Assembly (NCBI GenBank): GCA_963693085.1 | Contig: OY856410.1 | Coordinates: 883,582,335-883,646,334 of the forward strand | DNA from: Alisma plantago-aquatica | Taxonomy: Eukaryota > Streptophyta > Magnoliopsida > Alismatales > Alismataceae | Reading direction: 5' to 3' | DNA length: 64,000 nt | Shown here: in pieces, positions 47,575 to 59,813 of the stretch | Layout: each line of letters starts with the position of its first letter | Position numbering within the stretch: position 1 is the first letter of the stretch | Notes under the pieces: model-generated | Told to the model about the DNA's origin: nothing | The model's input: only the letters and a program-made list of their open reading frames with translations | Database searches by the model: none | Position numbers and translations under genes: made by a program

Positions 47575-49835
47575 TGTGATGAAGTGTATTTTTTCACATT
47601 TAAGTACCAAATTATAATTATGCTCCTGGATTATCAAGTTCTTATCAATTAAACTTAGTTCATCACTCTCATTATCATTGAATAATTTTGATGCCCAAAA
47701 TTCCAACTATGATGCCCAATATGCACCTTGAGACATTCAATTTAGCCAAATTATCATTATTAATTGATTGCTTTTATTCATGGATCAAACAATATCTTTT
47801 GAACCTAAAACTTTTTCTAGGTATAGATGGAAGTTATTTGAAGCATTGGTTAAAATCTCATAATTTTTGGATGTTGCATATGTAAGATATAATTTTATGA
47901 AAAATGCACCCTCACGATCCCCTTTAACCCTAAAATACCATTTTCTAGCCCAGTTGACAGAATCCTAGACCCGGATCCAAATCTAGGCGTGTGAGATAGA
48001 GAGAGAGACTCATCTCCCATGCCCATCTTTTGTGGGTGAGACAACACACAACAACACCAAAATTTGGGAGAAGATATCTACCTCTCCTCTGACCCTCATC
48101 AAGCATAACCAGTCGCGTTCAATTCAAAATTTACTCCTATTTCCAACGAGCCATAAAAAACTCCTCCCTCACTCTCTATTTTGAAAATAACTAAAGGGTG
48201 GACAACTCTACTTGAAGGAGGAAAACCCTCTATGCAACCCTACACCTTGCGACACCTATCAAAGGGATCCACTAGAGCCTCCATGCCATTTTCATCCCTA
48301 ATGGTCCATCAATTGCTCGTCAACCCCCTTCTCTTCCACCGAACTCCATCTTTGATCGGATAAACCATAGTGTCATTCACGTATAGCTAAGTACCTCTCT
48401 AAATTCCTTGATTCTCCACCACCAGTGATCCACGATGGAGCTTTCCTAACCTTTGGCTGAAGTCGCAATGGCCTAGAGCATCATCGACAAAGCATCCCAT
48501 TGAAAAATCACGCCTCTATATCATCTTTGGGGATGCCAAAGGGGAATCATCCGACACCGACATGTGGAGCCGAAGACATCACTCGACTCTAGGAAGGCTC
48601 ATGAACTCACCCAGACTCTCAACTCCCTCCTCAAGCACGTTATACATCTTAATCCCACTTCCATCTTTTCTATGTTCCTCCGCCTATAGATGGATCGTCT
48701 ACTATTTGCTTCCCTTCACCATCTCATGCCACACAATGGCTCATCAGATTCGATGTCCCTATAAGAAGTCAACCTAGACTTCTTTTGGCCTCAGAAAACC
48801 ATCTCAAATTGTAGTTTTGTTTGCGCTCTACATCCTCTGCTCCATTATTCAATGGCACGAGGGAGAGGCCGGTTTGTTGAACAATCATAAGGGCATTCTG
48901 ACTGATATGCCCTAGAACAGTCACATCCTCAATTTCTTTGCCTTGGGAATTTTCATCCTTCCAACTCCTCATGCAGGCCTCTTGAGCCAAGCCTGAATTG
49001 CAGGTCAGGTAGGAGGATCCGCTGATTCGGATACCTCCCCTGATCCACTAGGCTGGCTGGCCACTTTCTTTTTTATTTTCATTTTATTCTTCTAGAAATC
49101 ATCTCATTGGCCAGTTTTCTAAAATTCATTTAAAATAGCTAACTTGTTTGAAAAATGCCCAAATAATATCCACATCCACAGAAAAATATGTACTTCAATA
49201 TGGGGATGTAATATTAGTCTGTTACATTGGTTTTTGATGAATTCAAATCGTATCTCTCTATTTATCTTAAGTATTAGGGTTCTCATATTAGTTCATATCC
49301 TAATCTTACTAAAAACATGATCTCCATGATATATGATCACCAAATTACCCTGTTATACTATGATGACTTGATCAAACTACTATGAATACTTGATCATCAC
49401 ATAATATACTCTTGACATATTTGTACATTAAAATGACTAAATTCATCCTAGATATTTTGTACATCAAATCAAACCCTGATTCGATACATCAGACCTTGAT
49501 CTCAATCATTTGATTCTAGATATATTCTCTTAATAACCGTAGGGAAACAAATGCAATGACCATAATAATACATTAACAAATTCCCTAGTAGGTCATTAGA
49601 GCAATGAACCATATATATTGATACATTCTTATTCTCATTATGTACAAGGATCTAATACTCATTAAACTTGTTGATTTGAATATTGATTATACCCTAAGAC
49701 TTGAAAAGAGGTACGCTTTTATATTTATTCCTCCTTGAATAGACTAGTGGTATTGATTGATAGTTTTATGTAATCTTTTTGAAAATCTTGGCTATGTCTT
49801 GTTTGAGTCACAATGTTCCCTACTGAGTTTTCTTT

Positions 49836-49838
<3 letters not shown>

Positions 49839-49878
<40 letters not shown>

Positions 49879-49947
49879 TATACATATATATATATATATA
49901 CATACATATATACATATATATATACATACATATATACATATATATAT

Positions 49948-49992
<45 letters not shown>

Positions 49993-50205
49993 TATACATA
50001 TATACATATACATACATATATATACATAGATATATACATATATACATACATATATACATATATATATACATATATATACATACATATATATACATATATA
50101 TATATATGTATATATATGTACATATATATACATACATATATATACATATATATATATGTATATATATGTACATATATACATATATATACATATATATATA
50201 CATAG

Positions 50206-50291
<86 letters not shown>
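49839..50291. repeat. Expanded (TA)n/(TACATA)n microsatellite
   Basis: About 453 bp of TA interleaved with TACATA and TATACATA variants, with a CA run near 50209-50235. It opens long tyrosine/isoleucine frames on both strands, which are artefacts. Only 10 bp of TA occupy this position in the 5' LTR. Confidence 0.98.
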
Positions 50292-50295
<4 letters not shown>

Positions 50296-50960
50296 TCATG
50301 AAAAACCTTGAACATAAATGATAATTCCCCTTATGATTGCCTACAATGATGTTGTTGATATTGGGTACAAGCAACCTCCTCATATTAGAGGGTGGAACTT
50401 GTATAACATGGTGACCTCCCCCATATCATTAGGGTGATGGAGCCATTCATATATGCATGCATATTTATTCAACATATGTACTACGAAAAATATGGTCTTT
50501 AACTACAAAAAATAATTGTTGCGAAAAACCCAAAATTTGTAGCTAAAAGCTTTGGCTACATTTATCCTTATATTTAGAATATGAAGCTAATACCCGTGTA
50601 GCTAATTGTTTAGACTACATTTTTCAAAGTTGTAGTTAGTTATTCCTCTGACTACAAATTCATATGTAACCCTAATTGTAGGTAAAAAATGTCTTTACAC
50701 ATAAAAATGTAGTTTCCATTATAGCTAAATATAGGACTACAATTCAATTTGTATCTATGATATGTAGCGAGAGATGACATTGGATACAATTTGTAGATGT
50801 AGTTCATGTATAGCAAAAATTAGCACTTACTACACATGTAATTATAGCTAGTGTGTAGTGAAAGACACCATGTACTACACATACATATGTAGTAAGAGAC
50901 ATTATGTATCCAGACAGTCGCTTGCCAATATAGAGGGGTTTTCAAAAATAAAAAAGATGA

Positions 50961-53900
50961 GTGTTAATTAAGATTGAGTTGTGCTTACAATGTCAACAAT
51001 GGCACTTCTATTTATATTAGAACAATGAGTACATATGTGGAGGACATTAACCTGGCCCCTGTTTTACAATATGCATGGGAAAAATATACATGTATATAAT
51101 ATCTTCTTTTGACTACCTCTATCCACTGCAGACTCTATATGCCACATGATCATGTATATCTTCTTCTATCTTGATTTTTCTTTTGTATTAATTCTGGCAC
51201 TTGTATCATCAATGAATATGATAACATTGATAAACTCATAAGAAGAGAAAGACTGCTAAGGTATTGCTCTTCTTGATTGAAAATAGAGAACTTCTCTATG
51301 CTCTGCTTCGGATTGTCCATAGGAAGCTCATGTAGTTGATATTGATATTTATGGAGATTCTTGAAAGACAAATCATTCTCATCAACAACTAGAAGTTCCA
51401 CCCGGTCCCCATGTTTGAGGTTTCCAGATATCTCAACACATATTTTGTGAATCTGAGACTATATATTGGATAATTCCTTTGTCCTCTCCTTTTGTTGTGG
51501 CAGTTGTTCCTGTACAAGAGATATGGCAACCAGCTATAACTTAACATGCAATAACATAATTTGTGTTATGGGGGTGAAAGTAAGAGAGTATTTGAGAAAA
51601 TGACATGTACAGGAACAAACCAATAAAATTATTGCATAGTTTACCTTTCACATGTACATGAACACCAATTTATGATACTCCAATCAAGGTTATGCAATGG
51701 GTTATATTGTCTAGCTTGAAGATGTGATGTTAATGCCTTCTCTACAATCATTCTTGGCATCAAATAACCTGACCTGCCAGAAAGGTCATAGAGAATGATC
51801 AAGTTGCATTGTGAAAAGTTATACATCATAATTTATACAAAACATAGCTATATATGAGTTATAATGGCATCATTGTTTACCAACAACTGTTGTGTCAATG
51901 GGGTAGTCAGATTAGAACAAACCTTTATAGCATTTGAAACAATAGCTGATGTCAGAGCAGGTGTGGTCCCCAAACCAGTTTACATTTTACCAGTGTCTTT
52001 TTTCTCAGCAAGAGGCCGAGTTTTCACCTCCTTTGGTACTGAATAAATATAAAATGGTTTAGAAGTAGAAGCATTGATATAAAGATTTAGATTTTCTTAA
52101 CAACATCATCTTCATGTGCTTTGTGCTGACCCATTTTAGATTGAGTACACTAATAGCTGAAACTCAGATCAACTTTAAAAATTGTAAGATGCAAATGCAA
52201 GTGGATGGTGTTATAATGAAAAGGTAAATGTAGATAATATAAATGAAAAAATTAAGCAACTCTATGTAGATATTATGTGAAATAAATATGATTGTGTTGG
52301 GGATAAATTTTTGATATTGCTGGTATATGATATTTATTAATGTACAAGTCATGGCTGCCCTTCTTTTGGCTCACTAACTCCCTTGAAATCGAATTTTCCA
52401 CCAAAAGAGTTATGCAGTAAACATATTAGCCTAGAACCCCAATTTGTAATGTTTCATTTCCCAGACTTGGACATCTCTACCAAAATGTTGATCAAATTTT
52501 TGCATTGCAAAAATAAAACACAATTGAACAAGTTAATAGAGATATTCATTTATACCTCTAAAATGGTCTGAGCACTTAACTCTTTCCTCCATTCAAGCCA
52601 CATTTGTTTGGTATGATCACTCTAAACAGACATAGTGGTAGGAAAGTAAAGAAAATATAAAGAACATGCACGAGCTTGCATTACTAACCAAGTTTAGATG
52701 CAAAGAAGGAGAAATGAAGCTCTCATCCCAAGTTCACTTTCGTCCAAGTTCATTGGCATGTCTCATGAAACAACTAGGTTCAATCTTCTTGAAAACGCCA
52801 AGGCTAAATATGATATCATGTTCTTCCATCAGGTATGATGCATTGAAAGCATACGAAAGTGTGAGGAAGAAAGAAAACAATTGATAAAAAGACAAGAACC
52901 CCAAGAGTTGCTTGCTAACCTATGGCTGGATGGAGAGGAATCCACCAATACAACTGGGAAACACACCACGAGCAGTAGAAGAATATAAATGACAAATTGA
53001 TATTAATGGCCGTCTTGATTTTCCTACAATAAATTTGAATGGTTGGACCCTGTAGATTGAAAGGAAAATTTTAATTAAGCTCATGTTGACTATTACTGGA
53101 TCATAACAAAAATAAAGACAAGCTTGAGAAACCTAGTTGGCTATCTTCATGTGTTTTTCATTCAAGTTGTATTGATTGAGTTCTCAGCATTAGTCCATAT
53201 CATGTTGCTAACCCTGTGGAAGTAGTCATCATCCTATAACGAATTTTGACATTGACCCTTCCAGATCTATATGACAAGCCAATTGACTGTGTTGTGGATG
53301 CAATAGAAGCCATTGGCAAGGCTACTAATTCATCACATATTCAAGCAATTATAAAATAAAAAAATACATCTCATTTTAAATATATATGAAATCATAACAC
53401 TACTCCATTCATATAAGTGGGATTCACTATTAGTTTCATTAGACAGTGTCAAAAAAGTCTTACTTCAATATTTGAGAAGGCACAACCCAAAGGCAATAAG
53501 AATATGGATCAGAAGTAGATAACATGAAGTTACATATAAGAGGAAGATATGGAGGAAAATGTAGTTATGTAATGATAAGATACACTCCTCTTTGTATTCA
53601 ACAATCACTTACAAGGCTAGTGCACTAACCTCCCTTGCTTAACGCTTGTTCAGATGTGTGGCAAGACCGATACATCTTCTCTAGGACCAGGGATATTCAC
53701 TGATGTTTTACAATGTTTTCCATTCTCCTTGGCTTGTAGGTCATGCTTCAACTGGTATTTAACAAGCTAACCCTTGAAATACATGCTATTGTGGAAGTGA
53801 AAAGCATCTTCAACAGTGTGTGGTCTAAGCCCTGTTATGAGCATCCTCGAGAAAATCGAATGAAGAAAAATCATCTTCATAACATATTATTCTACACAAG

Positions 53901-54929
53901 AAACTCCTAGATTGAACTTTATACATCCATTTTGGAAATTTATTCAAATAAGAATTATGAACCTAGAGCAAACTTCAAACTCAACAGAAGAATAATCTAC
54001 TTTGGATTTTCCTCCCAAAGTATTCTTAGAAATGGCAAATGTCCCGTGGGATTCTAAAGAAAGTGAACCATAGCTCATTTCTCCACTACATAATCATCTA
54101 ACTATCTCTCTAGTAGGCCCCACTTCATCTAACTTAATTATAAGGTACAATAGCAAGAAAGAATATCAGTTTACTATATGATGGATAATGGCTTATTGAT
54201 GAGATAGTCCTTCCCACATCATCTAAATTCAACAACTATTAGAGAATAATTGTGATCGTTGAGCCATCTGATGATTACATTAGAAAGTTTCTCATGCCAA
54301 TGGGGCATTTTCTCTGGAATCCTAAGTGATATTGAAAATGTAGTATGAAAAGCAATAAAACCAACAACAAGTGATGGAAAAAGTGCCACAAAGCAATTAC
54401 TAATTAAAAAATAACTTTTCATAAATAGTTCCAATTTTTTTGGAATATAATTTGGTTTAGAAGCAATAGATATATGAAAAAAAGACACTTCATCCATGTT
54501 TTGACATTGTGACAAGTTGAAATGAATGCATTGGTGAGAAATTTGTGAAAAGAAAACTCTTCACAAGCCAAATTAAGTAAATAAGTCCAAAAGACACCAA
54601 TCCTGCATACTACCGATGATGCAACTGGGTTAATTTGCAATACACAAAGGGTGGGTACATGCTCAAAATAATAACATGTTACCTAATCCGTCCAAAGGCA
54701 TATATAAACCTGATCTACTGGCTTGGCGGTAGCTCATTCCAATGTCTATTAGACAAAGTGGAAGATACAATACCACAATGGAACATAACAACTGACAGTA
54801 GCTCCTAATTCTTGATGTCATGCCTTCCTAGGCCTACCCCCTCTGTCCAACAGACCTTCCCATCCAATTTTTGAAGATGGAACCAAAACTATGAGGTATG
54901 CACTTATAGTGGTTTTTAGGTCTGCATAG
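50961..54929. other. CACTA interior, unrecognised
   Basis: Scattered open frames of 60-100 codons. One on the minus strand (51150-51401, continuing upstream with one stop to about 51560) has a glutamine- and lysine-rich stretch, then GDRVELLVVDENDLSF. It could be part of a CACTA accessory protein or a captured exon, but I recognise no family. Confidence 0.4.
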
Positions 54930-55165
54930 ATGTGCTCCAATAATGACCCTCGATGGCGACTGTATAGTAGGGGATGAAATCTGGAGCCTCGGTGGTGGAA
55001 GCGGCCTACGTGAAGGGATGGATTACCATCGATGGTGTCGCGGAGGAGGACCGTAGGCACATAACACCGTGGAGGAGGAACAGAGGTGTACAATAGCCAT
55101 GGCGGAAGACCAACAACGACACCATGGTGGATGGTGACAACACAATAGGGGATGACAGTATCCAA
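54930..55165. other. GC-rich island in the CACTA, possible captured exon
   Basis: Markedly GC-richer than its flanks, with open frames on the minus strand of 115 and 66 codons. The block at 54.93-55.15 kb reads either way without a stable motif. The composition contrast suggests captured genic sequence. The product is unknown. Confidence 0.35.
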
Positions 55166-55570
55166 AGTGCAAGATACATGGACAACAGGAGGAACACAAA
55201 GTTCAATTCATGTTAAAGCTCCATACTCTATGTCAAGTCCATAGACAAGTGTCATAAACTTATTTATCATCATTTTATAAGGTTCTAGTAATGCTGAAGA
55301 AACCTTGACTCAATGGAAAATAAAAGGCCCTCTGTCACGTGTGTAGTAACTGAAAGGAAGATATGGCTATTGTTGACATTGGTGTATTTGCCAATATTTT
55401 CTTAGTGTACAAACATGACACATTAAGCACAAACATATTGCAAATGCCATGTATGGATTTGATCACTCTCTACATCTTCTCAAGAGCTATAACAAAAGGA
55501 AGAGAGGAAGGGAGTTAGAGAATACTAAACCTGCAAATTACCAACTCTGATCATATATTTTCTCAAACAT

Positions 55571-55640
55571 CGCAAAACAAGTTTGATTTTTCTTCCTTGG
55601 AAGATCGCAAATCAATTTTGATTTTTCTTCCTTGGGAGAT
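55571..55640. repeat. Tandem duplication, 2 x 35 bp
   Basis: Two units starting CGCAAA and ending TTCCTTGGRAGAT, with four differences by my reading. Confidence 0.9.
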
Positions 55641-57992
55641 TGGAACGGTTGGTCACTATATTTTCCATGCATGTACAAAAACTCCTTGATTAAAGGATTA
55701 AAACCCATGCATGACTTGTGAGCTCTGTGGAAAGAAAGTCAACTCTTGATTTTCAATAGCTCTATCCGTTGACAATATCACTTCAAAGGTCGATAGATTA
55801 GCAAACAAAAAACCAATAGAACATGGTAAAAAAACTATAAGTAATTTACAACTCAAACTCAGTATAAAACTCCATCTAACAAAAAGTCATTAGAACAAAA
55901 GTCAAGATGAGATGGTTGCAGATCCAAGAATCATAAAAGATATGATCCATATAGACTGAAATATGTGATCGAACATCAGAACAACATATCATATTGTACA
56001 TTACTACCCCAAAAGAAAGATGTTTGAAAGCATGAAGCACTTGACCAAGCTCTAGCCACCAGATATGTATGCAATTAAACAATACTTTAAACAAAATAAA
56101 TGCCTAATAGAAACTAATCTGAGTCATGTGAGTGATATGAAATAACTCACAAGATAAAAATACTTTCAGCACTTCTTACTTCAAAATAGTCAGAAAAGCT
56201 CAAGGGTGCAACCAGGTGAGAACCTGTAACAGACGTTGAGACACTATAACAAAATTACAGCTCACCATGTATATGAGATCATTTGCATTCTGCTAAAAAA
56301 ATGACTGCTTGACATTAAAATGCATGTACATGAATACAGATCAAAAAAGGAAATTTATACAATCAACATTCCGCTAATGAAGGAGGAATAAAAAATGAGC
56401 AAAGGATTAACTCTGGTTATTAAATCTCTGTCGAAATGTTGCTTACAAAGTGCTGATTTGAACATTTAGACATGACCATATTTGTAAAGACAGAATCATA
56501 CCCAATTGAGGGAGGGAGGCAATGTTCATGTCATGTCTGATGGTTCTCAATTTCCGAACTGTAGCTAGTGTAAACATTAATGGATTCTCCACATCGTGGT
56601 GTCTGCCCATTTAGACAGCCTCAGAGTGGACCTATGACATTATGCAAGAAGAAATTTTATCTTACAAAAACAATGACTTAAAAATATCTTCCAAACCAGA
56701 CATCATTCAGGTAGAGAATAATCCTAAAATTTGAACATGATAAGAATTTGATCATCTATATAGACGACATGAAACAAAAATATAAGATAAAAAACAAATA
56801 ATAAGGCATATTATTGTACATAGGACTTCAAAGTGATTCAGTCATTGTATGATCCAAATATCTCTAGACAGACATTGAAATAACCCCATCGTTGTTGGAA
56901 TAACTTAGGCAATTAGATGCTTGTTGTTGATCTGGAAGGCATTAAAAATTTCTGCTTGCTGCATTTTCAGATGTTAATAACCAGAAGTAGGTAGTACATG
57001 TAATGACAACTGCACATTCACATAGTATAAGAAGAATTTATTTTCACAAACAGACATTGCTTATGTCTATAAATTCGATGTCAGAAAAATAAGAAAAATT
57101 ATTTTCACAAATAGACATTTATACAAAGCAGTATATGTCAATGCATGTAGGACTAAAGGCCATTAGATTAAATTTTCCCATTGTAGAGTAATGCATGTAC
57201 ATGCTTGTAGCTATTACCGAATCCAACCCAAAAATCATATTTTTTTAGCTATCTATGGTGTTGAGATTGCATAATAAGTACAATTGGTTTTCATGTGTCA
57301 CTTGGCATATATAGCAATCTGATGGCTATTCAAGTATACTAGTCAATCCTGCCATATTTATATTTAGACGGTTTCATGTATAATTAAACAATTATATTTG
57401 GTGGCCAAATCATAAAAACTAGGCAATGACCAAGAAGAGTGCATACGATAACGTTAAGTAGTCCGACAAAGAGACCCTCGTACTAACCTGATTGGTTTTA
57501 CTTAGTCAATCTTAGATACCTTTTCAAAAGGAATCACACATGAATAGCAATTCATAATTATTATAAAATTTTATCACAAGAGTACTGATGAAAACAATTT
57601 AATTAAATTAGTAAAAATAGACCTTGCTATTTGCATCAAGATCTTAGCTTAACGAATATGTTCTTTTTTGTTCATGATCTTAATTAAAATGTTTAATGTT
57701 GAAGGGCATTTATTTATCCAGCTATATTACTACTTGTTACAATTTGAGGTACATTTTTGTATCATAAGTTCCCACAATACCGATCATTCTATTTAGTCAA
57801 AGAAATCCTTAGAATTTTTACAACCCTGCCCCAACTAACTGTTTGTAGTCAAAATCATAATTAATGGATGTGTGGCTTTAGTGAACTTCTATTTGGACCA
57901 TGAAAGAACAAACCAACAATGAAAGAATTTTCTTCCACAAAATAGTGTGTGAGCAAAACATTATCTAAAAGGAATAAAACAACATGATTTTG

Positions 57993-58352
57993 AAATTTAA
58001 TGACCCCCTCAATTGAGGAACGAACTATGTATGCAGTGCCAAACGCATAATTAATCCATTAGATCCTCCCATGAAGCAAACATTTGGAAAATTTCAGGGT
58101 CATTCTCTCTTCCTGTTCATAGAACCTCACATTATGGAGAAGAAGAACGTCACTGTCAGGCAATGCACCAACTAATTTATCAGCCCGTGGGAAAACACAA
58201 TAGAACACAGGGAGAAATTTATAGATGACAATGGTTGTACCAATTGCATAGCTTGATAACAAGAAGCTCTGATCGCCTTGGCACAAATGGTTTCAGGCTG
58301 TAGTTTTTTTGTTATACCCATTAGTCTCCCGTAAATGAAAAACAAGATAACG
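57993..58352 (-). pseudogene. Phosphoglycerate kinase fragment captured by the CACTA
   Basis: Minus-strand frames, in order, read LVILFFIYGRLMGITKK, then after a one-base shift YSLKPFVPRRSELL, then DKLVGALPDSDVLLLHNVRF and YEQEERMTLKFSK, then after two stops AFGTAYIVRSSIEGVIKF. The plant PGK order is RVILVSHLGRPKGVTPKYSL, KPLVPRLSELLG, EKLVA.LP.G.VLLLENVRF, YKEEEKN.PEFAKKLA, then VNDAFGTAHRAHASTEGV.KF. About a quarter of the protein, from the N-terminal domain, is represented. The segment between SELL and DKLV is diverged and about 30 bp too long. Frameshifts, stops and the loss of flanking exons make it inactive. PGK converts 1,3-bisphosphoglycerate to 3-phosphoglycerate in glycolysis and the Calvin cycle. 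I cannot tell whether the cytosolic or the plastid gene was the source. Confidence 0.85.
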
Positions 58353-59182
58353 AGGTGTGAGGTTCAACTAATGTAACTGTAACTCTACTGTAATTTGTGT
58401 GCTTTTTCACAATGTTGCGAGGATCAGTTGTTAGTGTGTCTGTAACCCTACTGTAATTTGTATTTTTTTCTGTCCATCTTTTTGTTTATGTGATACTACA
58501 ACCATAGTGGATTTATGACTATGCTGATCTTCTTGTAATCGGAATTAGGCTTTAGATATTTCATTCTACTATTAAATCTTCATATTGAATACTGTAATTC
58601 TGTCCCATGTTGACTATGATTTGCTTTTTTTTTTTTAGCATTTAAGGTTTATAGTCTTCCGTTGCTTCATATGTCATTAGTTTAAAACTATATTTCTATT
58701 TGTGAGAGCCTTGTCACATGTGTTTGAAAGCGTATGCATAGAACAATTGTTACATATATATATTTGATGCTTGCAACTCTGTAGCTGAACTGCATAGTGA
58801 TTTATTTAACCGAGAACAAATTTTTTAGAGAAGTTAACAATTACTCTGATAAGCATGTGATAATGATGTGCTGTCATAATTAATATTTGCTCCTTGTTTA
58901 TCTCTGATCATCTAAGTACATGGTAGAACACTTTCAGTATGCAGTTCTCCTTGAGAATATGTTAAAGATTGATTTAGCACTTTGCCTTTCATTGTTTATA
59001 CAAGTCGTCAAACTGCTGTCATGTTTTCAAAATTAGCCAAGTTCCGACTCACATTAAATATATAGAGATTGAGATTGTTCTTATACTTTATAGTCTAGAA
59101 GGCATCTAGATTTTCTATCTCCCTTTTTAAACATTTTCAAATTTCATCTACACATATCGTGATTCTAAAAGTAGGGGCCGAA

Positions 59183-59335
59183 CCCGGCCAGCATAGCTCG
59201 GGCGGTCAAGCCAGTGCGCCCCTCATGAAGGGTCGCTGGTTCGATTACGCTCGGGTCAGCTGTATTTACTAACCTCTTGGGTCATCCGGGCTCTGACACC
59301 TATTTGGAGAGGGGGTGGGCTTCAGCCCATGCAAA
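59183..59335 (+). mobile_element. tRNA-derived SINE
   Basis: 153 bp with Pol III promoter boxes: A box TAGCTCGGGCGG at 59194-59205 and B box GGTTCGATTAC at 59238-59248. It ends in ATGCAAA. It is flanked by a 19-bp target duplication with one mismatch: TCTAAAAGTAGGGGCCGAA (59164-59182) and TCTAAAAGCAGGGGCCGAA (59336-59354). It inserted into the CACTA after or with that element's spread. Like other SINEs it would need a LINE reverse transcriptase. Family not assigned. Confidence 0.9.
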
Positions 59336-59609
59336 TCTAAAAGCAGGGGCCGAAGCATTTTAGTTCTTTATTTGGTTTCACGGTCTTAATAAACCTTCAT
59401 TGTTCTTGAAGTTGTCATTCTTGTGGATTTAGCAATGGTTTACGCACTGGAATTTGACTAATGCCACTCATGCAAATCTAAAAGCAGGGGCCGAAGCATT
59501 TTAGTTCTTTATTTGGTTTCACGGTCTTAATAAACCTTCATTGTTCTTGAAGTTGTCATTCTTGTGGATTTAGCAATGGTTTACGCACTGGAATTTGACT
59601 AATGCCACT
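59328..59609 (+). repeat. Tandem duplication, 2 x 141 bp, identical
   Basis: Copies 59328-59468 and 59469-59609 read identically. The unit starts at the last eight bases of the SINE and includes its right target duplication, so it is younger than the SINE. Confidence 0.95.
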
Positions 59610-59705
59610 TACATGCCGGATAGTATTTGAAAGCCCACTACTTACTAGAGCTCTCACGTTGGACCCACCCCAACCTCGTTTACTGTGGTCTCATAAAGAA
59701 AACAT

Positions 59706-59813
<108 letters not shown>

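Noticed and set aside
49725..50383. Several open frames of up to 196 codons made of Y, I, V, C and H
   Set aside because: They are translations of the TA/TACATA/CA microsatellite on both strands.
59183..59260. A functional tRNA gene
   Set aside because: The boxes fit, but the cloverleaf pairs poorly, and the flanking 19-bp duplications plus a 3' extension show a SINE.
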